The position numbers were made by a program, and so were the translations under genes. Below are positions 41,676 through 51,678 of a DNA stretch of 64,000 nucleotides, piece after piece. The notes beneath the pieces are model-generated. The model ran no database searches and was not told the DNA's origin. It saw only the letters and a list, made by a program, of their open reading frames with translations. Numbering within the stretch: the stretch's first letter is position 1; each line of letters starts with the position of its first letter. The stretch is from VRUE01 sp963805475 (GTDB lineage Bacteria > Actinomycetota > Thermoleophilia > Solirubrobacterales > 70-9), in the NCBI GenBank assembly GCA_963805475.1, contig CAWDUO010000008.1:124001-188000 (forward strand), in the 5' to 3' direction.

Positions 41676-43070
41676 GTGTCCCTGACCGAGCCGAAAGTCT
41701 CAGAGCTGCCCGACTCGCGCGTCAGCGTCGAGGTCGAGGTTCCCGCCGAGGACGTGCAGCGCGCGCTCGACCGCGCCGCCCGCTCGCTGGCGCGCGACAT
41801 GCGCATGCCCGGCTTCCGCAAGGGCAAGGCGCCGCCCTCGCTGGTGATCCAGCGAGCCGGCTTCGACGCGGTGCTCGAGGAGGCGATCCGCGAGGCGCTG
41901 CCCGAGTGGTACGAACGCGCCCTGCTCGGCTCCGGCGTCGCCTCGGTCGGCGACCCCAGCGTCGAGGTCGTCTCCACCCCGGCGGCGCCTGGCGAGCCGC
42001 TCGCCTTCAAGTTCGAGATCGGCGTGCGGCCGAGCGCCGAGCTGGGCGAGTACAGAGGATTGGAGGTGCCGCGGGAGGAGACCGAGGCGCCGGCCGAGGT
42101 GGTCGACCGCGAGATCGAGCGGATGCGCGAGGCCTTCGCCCGCCTCGAGCCGGTCGAGCGCGCCGCCGCCGAGGGCGACGTGCTGCTGGTCGACTTCGAG
42201 GGGCTGCTCGACGGCAAGGCCTTCGAGGGCGGCAAGGCGAGCGACCAGATGATCGAGCTCGGCGGCGGCCAGCTGATCCCCGGCTTCGAGGAGCAGCTTC
42301 AGGGGGTCGAAGGGGGGGAGACGCGCGAGGTGAAGGTCACCTTTCCCGAGGACTACCAGGCCGAGCGGCTCGCCGGCGAAGACGCCGTCTTCACGGTCGA
42401 GGTCAAGGAGGTGCGCGAGAAGGTGCTTCCCGAGCTGGACGACGAGTTCGCCTCCGAGGCCTCGGAGTTCGACACGCTGGCGGAGCTGCGCGAGGACATC
42501 GCCGCGCGTCTCGCCGAGGTCGTCGGCCAGCGAGCCGAGCAGGACTTCCGCCTCGCCGCGATCGACGCCGCGGCGGCCGAGGCCACCGTGGAGCTGCCGG
42601 AGGAGCTCGCGGCCGCCCGCGCGACGGAGCGCTGGGAGCGGGTCGAACGCCAGCTCGCCGGCCGCGGCATGAGCCCCGACGCCTACCTCCAGGCGGAAGG
42701 GAAGACGCGCGAGCAGGTGATCGAGGAATCCAGGCCCGAGGCCGAAGCGGAGCTGAAGCGCGAGGCGGTGCTGGCGGCGATCGCCGAGGCCGAGGGGATC
42801 GAGATCTCCGAGGAGGAGATGGTCGAGGCGCTCGAGCACTCCGCCGAACACGAGCGCACGACCCCCGAGAAGCTCTTGAAGCGGCTGCGCCAGAGCGGCC
42901 GCGACGCGATGATCCGCGACGACATCCGCTTCCGCAAGGCGATCGACCTGATCGCCGGGTCGGCCAAGCCGATCCCCAAGGAGCAGGCCGAGGCGCGCGA
43001 GAAGATCTGGACTCCCGAGAAGGAGAAAGAGGAGAAGGGCGAGCTCTGGACCCCGGACTCCGACGAGTGA
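41676..43070 (+). CDS. tig: Trigger factor, ribosome-bound chaperone and prolyl isomerase
   Basis: 464 residues. The N-terminal ribosome-binding domain has the signature loop PGFRKGKAPPSL; the FKBP-like PPIase domain follows (GDVLLVDFEGLLDGKAF...LIPGFEEQLQGVEGGE, about 165-245), then a long helical C-terminal domain with SPDAYLQAEGKTREQ. Binds nascent chains at the exit tunnel. GTG 41676 is chosen; TAGGGT lies 13 bases upstream. It is followed by clpP after 37 bases, the usual tig-clpP-clpX order. Confidence 0.95.
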   Translation: MSLTEPKVSELPDSRVSVEVEVPAEDVQRALDRAARSLARDMRMPGFRKGKAPPSLVIQRAGFDAVLEEAIREALPEWYERALLGSGVASVGDPSVEVVSTPAAPGEPLAFKFEIGVRPSAELGEYRGLEVPREETEAPAEVVDREIERMREAFARLEPVERAAAEGDVLLVDFEGLLDGKAFEGGKASDQMIELGGGQLIPGFEEQLQGVEGGETREVKVTFPEDYQAERLAGEDAVFTVEVKEVREKVLPELDDEFASEASEFDTLAELREDIAARLAEVVGQRAEQDFRLAAIDAAAAEATVELPEELAAARATERWERVERQLAGRGMSPDAYLQAEGKTREQVIEESRPEAEAELKREAVLAAIAEAEGIEISEEEMVEALEHSAEHERTTPEKLLKRLRQSGRDAMIRDDIRFRKAIDLIAGSAKPIPKEQAEAREKIWTPEKEKEEKGELWTPDSDE

Positions 43071-43107
43071 GCGCGGCGCGCCGCACCCCTTCTATAGAGT
43101 GCCGCGC

Positions 43108-43692
43108 ATGAGTCCCCTGGTCCCGATGGTGGTCGAGCAGACCTCGCGCGGCGAGCGCTCCTTCGACATCTACTCGCGCCTGCTGAACGAGCGGATCATC
43201 TTCCTCGGCACGCAGGTCAACCAGGAAATCGCCAACCTGATCGTCGCCCAGCTGCTGCACCTGGAGTCCGAGGACCCGGACAAGGACATCAGCCTCTACA
43301 TCAACTCGCCCGGCGGCGACGTCTACGCCGGGCTGGCGATCTACGACACGATGCAGTTCATCAAGCCCGACGTGCAGACGATCTGCGTCGGCATCGCGAT
43401 GAGCATGGGCGCGCTGCTGCTGGCCGGAGGCGCCGCGGGCAAGCGGATGTCGCTGCCCAACTCGAAGATCCTCATCCACCAGGTCTCGGCCGGCTTCCAG
43501 GGCCAGGCCGCGGACATCGAGATCCACGCCAAAGAGATCATCGACACCCGCCGCCGCCTCGACGAGATCATCGCCAAGCACACCGGTCAGCCGTTCGACA
43601 AAGTCACGAACGACACCGATCGCGACTACTTCATGACCGCGGAGGAGGCGAAGGAGTACAGCATCGTCGACCGCGTCATCGAACACCACTAG
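43108..43692 (+). CDS. clpP: ATP-dependent Clp protease proteolytic subunit
   Basis: Serine protease ring of the Clp machine. 194 residues with catalytic Ser99 in GIAMSMGALLL, His124 in ILIHQ and Asp173 in DRDYFM; the INSPGGDV and LPNSKI blocks are intact. ATG 43108 sits 9 bases after TATAGA (43093-43098); GTG 43099 is an in-frame alternative. The clpX gene lies 1.1 kb away, separated by an opposite-strand gene. Confidence 0.97.
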   Translation: MSPLVPMVVEQTSRGERSFDIYSRLLNERIIFLGTQVNQEIANLIVAQLLHLESEDPDKDISLYINSPGGDVYAGLAIYDTMQFIKPDVQTICVGIAMSMGALLLAGGAAGKRMSLPNSKILIHQVSAGFQGQAADIEIHAKEIIDTRRRLDEIIAKHTGQPFDKVTNDTDRDYFMTAEEAKEYSIVDRVIEHH

Positions 43693-43776
43693 AGCGCGAG
43701 GAAGGCGGCCCCCTCCTGCCGGGCCCGCCGACGATGGCGGAGTTCGAGGTCGAAGTCGCGCTTTGGCGGCCGCCCG

Positions 43777-43802
43777 GCCCAGGCGGCGTTCGCCGCCTGG
43801 GC
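43777..43802. terminator. GC-rich hairpin between convergent genes
   Basis: GCCCAGGCGGC (43777-43787), loop GTTC, GCCGCCTGGGC (43792-43802): an 11-base perfect stem. It lies between the clpP stop and the stop of the opposite-strand membrane protein gene and has no T-run, so it may end or protect both transcripts. Confidence 0.65.
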
Positions 43803-43823
43803 GCGATGGACGCGACCGCTCCC

Positions 43824-44492
43824 CTACTCCCCGCCGCCGCGGTGCGGCACGTGGGGCTTGTGGGAGCGCAGGAACTTCAGCGCCGTCTCGGGGTCGCGCA
43901 CGGCGCCGCCGGCGACCAGGACGGCGAAGCCGATCCCCGTCAGCAGCAGGGCGATGCCGATCACGATGCCGAAGAGCGACAGCCTGTCGGCCATGTAGCT
44001 GGCGTTCAGGGCGGTCGACAGGGCGGTCTCGGTCACCCAGACTTCGCGGATGCCGTTTTCCACCGGCTGTCCCGTCTTGGAGTCGATGACCGCGTACTGT
44101 TCGTTGCTGGTGCCGCCGCCGGGCTCCAGTTCGGCCTTGGGCGTGTCCGGCTTGGCTTCGTACTGGCCCATTTCCGAATAGGTGTAGCCGCCGGTCGCCT
44201 CCAGCGCGTGGATCCGCATGTAGTCGGCGAAGCAGCGCGCCCTTTCGCCGTTGTCGACCGGTTCTTCGGCCACTTCGCAGCTCGGCAGCCCGACGCTCGC
44301 CGGCAGTCCCGCTTCGCTCGCCTCCTTGGCGATCGCCGAGGGCGTCATGTCGGGCGTGCCGGTGATGTTCTGCCGTTCGAGTTCGGTCGAGAGCGTGCTC
44401 TGGCCGCTCGCCCCCATCACGATCGCGACGACGCCGAACGCGATCAGCAATATCGCGGCGACGATTCCGCCCAGCTCCAGTCCTCTTCGCAT
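43824..44492 (-). CDS. Membrane protein with large exported loop, unknown
   Basis: 222 residues: helix 1 (about 8-28), an exported domain of about 130 residues with two Cys 15 apart (CEVAEEPVDNGERARC) that may form a disulfide, helix 2 (about 173-195) and a basic His-rich cytoplasmic tail. ATG 44492 has GGAGGTGTCTTT before it, a strong ribosome site. It sits alone on the minus strand between clpP and clpX, splitting that pair. No family recognised. Confidence 0.75.
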   Translation of the reverse strand: MRRGLELGGIVAAILLIAFGVVAIVMGASGQSTLSTELERQNITGTPDMTPSAIAKEASEAGLPASVGLPSCEVAEEPVDNGERARCFADYMRIHALEATGGYTYSEMGQYEAKPDTPKAELEPGGGTSNEQYAVIDSKTGQPVENGIREVWVTETALSTALNASYMADRLSLFGIVIGIALLLTGIGFAVLVAGGAVRDPETALKFLRSHKPHVPHRGGGE

Positions 44493-44789
44493 CTAAAGAC
44501 ACCTCCAATGGTCGATTGCACAGACAGCCTGAGCGGGAACGCTCTCACCGGCGCGACCACCGCGCTTCCGTGGACGGCACCCGACCTGACGGGGGTTAAT
44601 CCACACCGGGACTGCGGGAGGGGACGGATGCGGCACGCCTCCCGCAAGCTCGCGCCCGCTTGCAGGGACCGCCGCCGGCTCGGCGTAAACGACGGGCAGC
44701 GACAGGGCCGGGTTGCGTCCCTCTCTAAGCTTTTTAGGACGCGACGCCGGTAGGCGACTACCGACCCCGCAAGGAGGGGATCTTCCGCT
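44493..44789 (+). promoter_or_regulatory. 297-base leader region upstream of clpX
   Basis: Divergent control region with several hairpins: GCGGGAGG/CCTCCCGC (44614-44621 and 44638-44645), GCAAGC/GCTTGC (44644-44649 and 44658-44663), and CGGTAG-GCGA-CTACCG (44748-44763), a GNRA-capped stem 7 bases before AAGGAGG. CTAAGCTTTTTAGGAC (44725-44740) is the only AT-rich stretch and may contain the promoter. A structured leader may control clpX translation. Confidence 0.5.
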
Positions 44790-46085
<1,296 letters not shown>

Positions 46086-46087
46086 TT

Positions 46088-46093
46088 TAGACT
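46088..46093 (+). promoter_or_regulatory. -10 box TAGACT upstream of valS
   Basis: TAGACT lies 9 bases before GTG 46103, directly after the clpX stop, so valS and folC can be transcribed without clpX. Confidence 0.5.
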
Positions 46094-46102
46094 CGGCGCC
46101 TC

Positions 46103-48664
46103 GTGCCCGACGAGCGCCGGAAGAGGCTGGAGCAGACGACCCGCTACGAGCCGGCGGAGGTCGAGGCGCGGATCTTCGCCGAGTGGATCGAGGAGGGGTA
46201 CTTCCACCCGAAGGCGGAGGGGACGCCGGAGGAGAGCTTCTCGGTCGCGATCCCGCCCCCGAACGTGACCGGCGCCCTGCACATGGGCCACGCGCTGAAC
46301 GGCTCGATCCAGGACGCGCTCGTGCGGATGAACCGGATGCGCGGGCGCAACGCGCTCTGGGTGCTCGGCACCGATCACGCGGGCATCGCCACCCAGGCCG
46401 TGGTGGAGAAGGTGCTCGCCGAGGAGGGGACCTCGCGCCAGGAGCTCGGCCGCGGCGCCTTCGTCGAGCGGGTCTGGGCCTGGAAAGAGGAGTACGGCTC
46501 GCGGATCGTCGAGCAGTACAAGCGGCTCGGCGCCTCCTGCGACTACGAGCGCGAGCGCTTCACCCTCGACGAGGGCTACGTGCGCGCGGTCTACCGCGTC
46601 TTCAAGCGGCTCTACGACAAGGGCTACATCTACCGCGACCATTACATGGTCAACTGGGACCCCGGCTCGCACTCGGCGATCTCCGACCTCGAGGTGGAGA
46701 ACCGCGAGGTAACCGACACCCTCTACTCGATCGACTATCCCGTCGAGGGCTCCGACCGGGTGCTCACCGTGGCGACGGTGCGGCCGGAGACGATGCTCGC
46801 GGACACCGCGGTGGCGGTCAATCCCGGCGACGGGCGCTACGCCGACCTGGTCGGAAAGCACTGCACCCTGCCGCTGGTCGGGCGGCGGCTGCCGGTGATC
46901 GCCGACGAGCACGTCGACCCCGAGTTCGGCACCGGGGCGCTCAAGATCACCCCCGGCCACGACCCCAACGACTTCGAGATCGGCCGCCGGCACGGGCTCG
47001 AGGAGATCGGCGTGATCGGCCCCGACGGGCGGATCGGCGAGGAGGCGGGAGAGCGCTTCGCCGGGCTGACCGCGGCCGAGGCGCAGGAGGCCGTGGTCGC
47101 GGCGCTGCGCGAGCAGGGTCTGCTGCGGGCCGAGGAGCCCTACGTCCACTCGGTTCCCTTCTCGGAGCGCTCCGGGGCGCGGATCGAGCCGTTGATCTCG
47201 TTGCAGTGGTTCTGCCGCATGGACGAGCTGGCGGCGCCGGCGATCGAGGTCGTCGAGCGCGACGAGGTGCGGATTGCGCCGGAGCGCTGGAAGCGCGTCT
47301 ACCTCGACTGGATGCGCGAGATCCGCCCCTGGTGCGTCTCGCGCCAGCTCTGGTGGGGGCACCGGATCCCGGTCTGGTACTGCGACGCCTGCGAGGAGAC
47401 CTACGTCGCCGAGCAGCCGCCCGAGCGCTGTGGCGCCTGCGACGGCCCGCTGCGCCAGGAGGAGGACGTGCTCGACACCTGGTTCAGCTCGGCGCTGTGG
47501 CCCTTCGCGACGCTCGGCTGGCCCGAGGAGACGCCGGAGCTGCGCGCCTTCTACCCGACCAGCTTCCTCACCACGGCGCGCGAGATCCTCTTCCTCTGGG
47601 TGGCGCGGATGATCATGACCGGGATCGAGTTCGCCGGCGACGTGCCCTTCCGCGACGTCTACGTCCACTCGGTGATCCAGGCCCGCGACGGCCGGCGGAT
47701 GTCGAAGAGCCTCGGCACCGGGATCGACCCGCTGGAGGAGATCGACGCGCACGGCGCCGACGCGCTGCGCTTCGGCCTGCTGGCGATGTCCTCGACCCAG
47801 GACGTGCGCTTCTCCGACGCCAAGGTCCAGCAGGGGGCGGATCTGGCCAACAAGCTCTGGAACGCTTCGCGCCTGATTTTGCTCGGCGTCGCCGAGGTCG
47901 AGGCGGCGCCGCGGCCGCGCACGGTCGAGGACCGCTGGATCCTCTCGCGGCTGGAGGCGACGATCGTCTCGGTCACGGCGAAGCTCGAGTCCTATGACTT
48001 CGCCCACGCGGCCCAGGAGGTCTATGCCTTCGTCTGGTCCGAGCTCTGCGACTGGTACCTGGAGATCGTCAAGCCGCGCCTCTACGAGCAGGAGGAGGAG
48101 GTTTCCGCGACCCTGCTCTGGACGCTGGAGCGCATTCTTGGCCTGCTGCACCCGATCATGCCCTTCGTCACCGAGGAGATCTGGCGCTACCACCGCTCGC
48201 GCCGCGGGCACCTCGCCGTGCACCCCTTCCCCGAGCCGGACGAGTCGCTGCGCGATCCCGCGGCCGAGGCCGAGGTCGGGGAGGCGATCGAGCTGACGCG
48301 GCGGCTGCGTACCTGGCGCGACCTGGTCGAGGCGCCGGCGGCGGCCGTGCTGCCGGCGCGCGCCGAGGGAATCGAGCCGCGCGAGTTCGTCTCTCGCCTG
48401 GCGCGGGTGAGGTTCACCGAGAATGGGGGAGACCCGGTGGCCGCGGTCGGCCCGGTGAAGATCCTCGCCTCGGGGGAGATCGACGCCGCGGCGGTCGCGG
48501 CGCGGCTGGAGGCGCGTCGCGAGGAGCTGCGCTCGGAGGTCGCCCGCGCCGAAGGCAAACTCGGCAACGAGAGGTTCGTCGAGCGGGCGCCGGCCGAGGT
48601 GGTCGAGGAGGAGCGGCGCAAGCTCGAGCGCTACCGCGCCGAGCTCGAGGAGCTGTCGGCATAG
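46103..48664 (+). CDS. valS: Valyl-tRNA synthetase
   Basis: Class I synthetase, 853 residues. The HIGH motif is H60-M-G-H63 with PPNVTGALHMGHAL; KMSKS appears as RRMSKSLGTG near residue 532; the CP1 editing domain (LPVIADEHVDPEFGTGALKITPGHDPND) and the C-terminal coiled coil (VARAEGKLGNERFVERAPAEVV) are present. GTG 46103. Its stop TAG overlaps the apparent start of folC. Confidence 0.98.
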   Translation: MPDERRKRLEQTTRYEPAEVEARIFAEWIEEGYFHPKAEGTPEESFSVAIPPPNVTGALHMGHALNGSIQDALVRMNRMRGRNALWVLGTDHAGIATQAVVEKVLAEEGTSRQELGRGAFVERVWAWKEEYGSRIVEQYKRLGASCDYERERFTLDEGYVRAVYRVFKRLYDKGYIYRDHYMVNWDPGSHSAISDLEVENREVTDTLYSIDYPVEGSDRVLTVATVRPETMLADTAVAVNPGDGRYADLVGKHCTLPLVGRRLPVIADEHVDPEFGTGALKITPGHDPNDFEIGRRHGLEEIGVIGPDGRIGEEAGERFAGLTAAEAQEAVVAALREQGLLRAEEPYVHSVPFSERSGARIEPLISLQWFCRMDELAAPAIEVVERDEVRIAPERWKRVYLDWMREIRPWCVSRQLWWGHRIPVWYCDACEETYVAEQPPERCGACDGPLRQEEDVLDTWFSSALWPFATLGWPEETPELRAFYPTSFLTTAREILFLWVARMIMTGIEFAGDVPFRDVYVHSVIQARDGRRMSKSLGTGIDPLEEIDAHGADALRFGLLAMSSTQDVRFSDAKVQQGADLANKLWNASRLILLGVAEVEAAPRPRTVEDRWILSRLEATIVSVTAKLESYDFAHAAQEVYAFVWSELCDWYLEIVKPRLYEQEEEVSATLLWTLERILGLLHPIMPFVTEEIWRYHRSRRGHLAVHPFPEPDESLRDPAAEAEVGEAIELTRRLRTWRDLVEAPAAAVLPARAEGIEPREFVSRLARVRFTENGGDPVAAVGPVKILASGEIDAAAVAARLEARREELRSEVARAEGKLGNERFVERAPAEVVEEERRKLERYRAELEELSA

Positions 48665-49947
48665 AGCCGCGCGACCCGGAGGCCTACCTCGACTCGCTCG
48701 AGCCGATCGGCTGGAAGCTGGGCCTGGAGCGGATGCGCACGCTGAGCACGCTGCTCGGCCTGCCCCAGCACCGCTTCGCCTCGATCCACGTCGTCGGCAC
48801 CAACGGCAAGTCCTCGACGACGCGGATGATCGCGGCGCTGCTCGAGGCGCACGGCGTCCCCACCGGCGCCTGCGTCTCGCCGCACGCGCGGCGCTGGTGC
48901 GAACGGGTGCTGATCGGCGGCGAGGAGATCGGTGCGGCCGAGTTCGCCGCCGCGGTCGAGCGCGCCGCGCAGGCGGCCGAGACCGTCAACGGGACCCTCG
49001 AGGAGGGTGAGGCGGTGACGCAGTTCGAGCTGGCGACCGCGGCCGCCTTCGTCGCGCTGGCCGGCGCCCGGGTGAAGGCGGCGGCGATCGAGGCCGGGCT
49101 GGGGGGGAGGCTCGACGCGACCAACACGATCCCCTCCAAGGTGACCGTCCTCACCTCGGTCGGGCTCGACCACACCGAGTGGCTGGGCGACACCGAGGAG
49201 GAGATCGCGACCGAGAAGCTCGCCGTCCTGCGCGACCAGACGACGCTGGTCCTGGGACGGGTGAGCCCGGCGGTCGCGGCGCTGGCGGAGCGCGTGGCGC
49301 GGGAGCGCGGGGCGCGGCTGATCGTCGCCCCGGACGATCCCGGGCCCGGGATCGAGCTGCACGTCGCCGGCGCCTTCCAGCGGCGCAACTTCGCCCTCGC
49401 CTGCGCCGCCGCCGAGGCGTTTCTCGACGCCGAGCTCGACGCCGAGCGCGTGAGGGCGGTGGCCGTCGAGGTGGAGGTGCCGGGCCGCCTCCAGCGGGTG
49501 GCCGACGACCCGCCGGTTCTGCTCGACGCCGCTCACAACCCCGACGGCGCTCGGGCGCTCGCCGAGGCCCTCGCGGCCCTCCCCCTCGATCGCGTTCGCT
49601 CTTTGTCGGGCTCAGCGCCACAAACAGCGAACGCGGGGGTGAAGGTGGTCGCCTGCTTGGCAATCCTCGCCGACAAGGACGCGAAGGCGATGGTCGAGGC
49701 TCTGGCGCCGATCCTGGCTCGTGCCGTCTGCACTGAGGTTCCCGCATCTCGGCCTTCGTTTCCGGCGACAGATCTGGCGCGGCTCTGCGGGGACGCCGGT
49801 TTGCCCGTCGAGGTCGAGCCGGACCTGGCCGCCGCGGTCGCGCGCGGCCGGGGGCTGGCGCGTGCGGCCGGGGGTGTGCTGCTCGTGGCCGGCTCCCACT
49901 ACGCGCTGGAGCCGGCGCGGGCGGCGTTAGGATTGGACGCCGGATGA
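48661..49947 (+). CDS. folC: Dihydrofolate/folylpolyglutamate synthase with palindromic insert and probable ATA start
   Basis: Adds glutamate to folates. ATP loop VGTNGKSSTT, AIEAGLGGRLDATN, LLDAAHNPDGARAL and LADKDA are conserved. Similarity of the family (DPEAYLDSLEPIGWKLGLERM) already begins at about 48670, before the first ordinary start, ATG 48733. ATA at 48661 overlaps the valS stop as ATAG and is the likely coupled start; this is inference. About 15 residues after AHNPDGA (about 311-325) come from the palindrome at 49591-49635. It is followed by a 44-residue membrane protein overlapping as ATGA. Confidence 0.9.
   Translation: MEPRDPEAYLDSLEPIGWKLGLERMRTLSTLLGLPQHRFASIHVVGTNGKSSTTRMIAALLEAHGVPTGACVSPHARRWCERVLIGGEEIGAAEFAAAVERAAQAAETVNGTLEEGEAVTQFELATAAAFVALAGARVKAAAIEAGLGGRLDATNTIPSKVTVLTSVGLDHTEWLGDTEEEIATEKLAVLRDQTTLVLGRVSPAVAALAERVARERGARLIVAPDDPGPGIELHVAGAFQRRNFALACAAAEAFLDAELDAERVRAVAVEVEVPGRLQRVADDPPVLLDAAHNPDGARALAEALAALPLDRVRSLSGSAPQTANAGVKVVACLAILADKDAKAMVEALAPILARAVCTEVPASRPSFPATDLARLCGDAGLPVEVEPDLAAAVARGRGLARAAGGVLLVAGSHYALEPARAALGLDAG
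49591..49635. repeat. In-frame palindromic element D in folC
   Basis: CGCGTTCGCTCTTTGT (49591-49606) and ACAAACAGCGAACGCG (49620-49635) are 16-base arms with one mismatch around a 13-base loop. Its core TTTGTCGGGCTCAGCGCCACAAA aligns with the minus strand of element C. It is translated as part of folC. Confidence 0.85.
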
Positions 49948-50078
49948 ACTCGACGAGCGCCGACAAGAGCGCGGGCTCCGAACTGCTCTCGATGATGGCG
50001 CTGGTCGCCGCCGTCGTCGCCGCGGTGATCCTCGTCTTCTTCGGTCTCGGCTACCTGTTCGGCAGCCTCTTCCTCTGA
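49944..50078 (+). CDS. Small single-helix membrane protein
   Basis: 44 residues: a polar N-terminus (MNSTSADKSAGSE) and one membrane helix (about 17-42). ATG 49944 overlaps the folC stop by 4 bases, and TAGGAT lies 10 bases upstream, so it can be made both coupled and alone. The 81 bases after it contain TAGACT (50116-50121), a promoter for the zinc-ribbon gene. No family recognised. Confidence 0.65.
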   Translation: MNSTSADKSAGSELLSMMALVAAVVAAVILVFFGLGYLFGSLFL

Positions 50079-50159
50079 GCGCGGAGCGACAGGGTTAGCG
50101 GTGCGGGTGGCGAAGTAGACTCCCCGCCGCGCTCATTCCACGGGAGCGCGGGCACAGCA

Positions 50160-50747
50160 ATGGCTATCGCTACCTTCGGCATCAGCAACAACGGCCTCAA
50201 CCTGGTCGTCAACCTGCTCATCCTGATGCTGGTCGTCGTCTGGCTGGCGCTGATCATCTACACCTACCTCGACGCCAGGCGCCGGATCAAGGACCCCTTC
50301 CTGGTCGGCTGCGCGACCCTCGCCGCCTTCATCCCCTACCTCGGCACCGCCGTCTACGCGATCGTCCGCCCGCCCGAGTTCCTCGAGGACGCGCACGAAC
50401 GCGAGCTGGAGATCAAGGCCGCCGAGCTGCGCGTGCGCCAGCTGACCGAGCATGCCTGCCCGAGCTGCGGCTTCCCCGCCGAGAAGGACTTCCTCCGCTG
50501 CCCCGAGTGCCAGAAGCGGCTCAAGCGCCCCTGCCCGAGCTGCGGCAAGCCGGTCGACCCCGGCTGGGCGCTCTGCCCCTACTGCGAGACCGCCCTGGCC
50601 AAAGCCGAGCGCCCGCGGCGCAAAGCCCAGAAGCCGGCGCAGCGCAAGAAACCCGTGGCGGCGAAGAAAGAGCCGCAGGAGATCCCCGAAAAACGACAGC
50701 AAAGGAGCCCCAGCCGTGAGCCGGACCCTGATCCTCGTCAAGCCTGA
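50160..50747 (+). CDS. Membrane protein with double zinc ribbon
   Basis: 195 residues: two membrane helices (about 13-36 and 45-66), a helical linker, then two C-P-S-C-G/C-P-E-C-Q and C-P-S-C-G/C-P-Y-C zinc ribbons (about 95-140) and a basic, Lys/Pro-rich tail. Such ribbons bind zinc and often RNA or protein. ATG 50160 (38 bases after a TAGACT box). Its last 32 bases overlap ndk. Confidence 0.8.
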   Translation: MAIATFGISNNGLNLVVNLLILMLVVVWLALIIYTYLDARRRIKDPFLVGCATLAAFIPYLGTAVYAIVRPPEFLEDAHERELEIKAAELRVRQLTEHACPSCGFPAEKDFLRCPECQKRLKRPCPSCGKPVDPGWALCPYCETALAKAERPRRKAQKPAQRKKPVAAKKEPQEIPEKRQQRSPSREPDPDPRQA

Positions 50748-51123
50748 CGCCTTCGAGCGCGCCCTCAGCGGCGAGGTGATCGCGCGGTTCGAGCGCAAGG
50801 GGCTGCGGATCGTCGCCCTGAAGACGATGGTGGCCGTCGAGGAGATCGCCCACGCCCACTACGAGGAGCACACCGAGAAGCCGTTCTTCGGCGAGCTGGT
50901 CGAGTTCATCACCGGCGGCACGCTGGTGGCGATGGTGCTCGAGGGGACCGAAGCGGTGGCGGCGGCGCGCCAGGTGATCGGGGCGACCAACCCGGTCGAG
51001 GCGGCCCCCGGCTCGATCCGCGGCGACTACGCGCTGGAGGTCACCTTCAACATGGTCCACGGCTCGGACTCCGAGGAGTCGGCCGAGCGCGAGATCGGGA
51101 TCTGGTTCCCCGAGCTGTCCTGA
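50716..51123 (+). CDS. ndk: Nucleoside diphosphate kinase
   Basis: Moves the terminal phosphate from ATP to NDPs through phospho-His115 in FNMVHGSDS. 135 residues, the normal length, with LILVKPDAF, R-G-D-Y and the ETA-like block GATNPVEAAPGSIRGDY. GTG 50716 follows AAAGGAG. The ndk gene overlaps the zinc-ribbon gene at its start and maf at its stop (CTGA). Confidence 0.97.
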   Translation: MSRTLILVKPDAFERALSGEVIARFERKGLRIVALKTMVAVEEIAHAHYEEHTEKPFFGELVEFITGGTLVAMVLEGTEAVAAARQVIGATNPVEAAPGSIRGDYALEVTFNMVHGSDSEESAEREIGIWFPELS

Positions 51124-51678
51124 AGGTCACGCTCGCATCAGGATCTCCCCAGAGGCGGGAGATACTCGAGAAGCTGGGCGTGGAGTTCGAGGTCGTGGTT
51201 CCCGGGGTCGAGGAGTTGACGGGCGGGGAGCCCGAGGTCGAGGTGCTCGAGAACGCTCGGATGAAGGCGCGAGCCGTAGGGCGGGGCGGGACGGTCATCG
51301 CCTGCGATACCGATGTTGTCCTGGACGGGAAGGCGCTTGGGAAGCCGGCTGATGAGGCGGAAGCTCGCCAATACCTGGATCGGATGTCAGGGCGCGCTCA
51401 TCTGGTGATGAGCGGGCTGGTGGTGCTCGTGGAGGGGGAGGAGAGAAGCGGGGTGGAGAGCACGACCGTGGTGTTCAGGGAGCTGAGCGAGGGGGAGAAG
51501 GAGCGGTATGTGCGGTTCGGGGAGTGGCGGGAGCAGGTCCGGGGGGTACGCGATCCAGGCCCTGGGGTCGACGCTGGTCGAGCGGGTCGAGGGGAGCGTG
51601 TCGAACGTGGTCGGGTTGCCGGTCGGGCTGCTGGCCGAGCTGGCGCCGCAGCTGCTTGCGGGCGGCTCAGCCGCGTAG
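51120..51678 (+). pseudogene. maf: Maf-like nucleotide pyrophosphatase, frameshifted
   Basis: Maf proteins hydrolyse non-canonical or UTP/dTTP nucleotides. Residues from CTG 51120 give ASGSPQRREILEKLG, then ACDTDVVLDGKALGKP and DRMSGRAHLVMSG, all family motifs. After GEWREQV the frame is lost at a run of six G (51541-51546). The next frame continues with YAIQALGSTLVERVEGS and NVVGLPVGLLAEL to TAG 51678, as expected. Deleting one G restores about 185 residues. CTG overlaps the ndk stop and has no ordinary start near. Sequencing error or true pseudogene cannot be told apart here. Confidence 0.88.
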
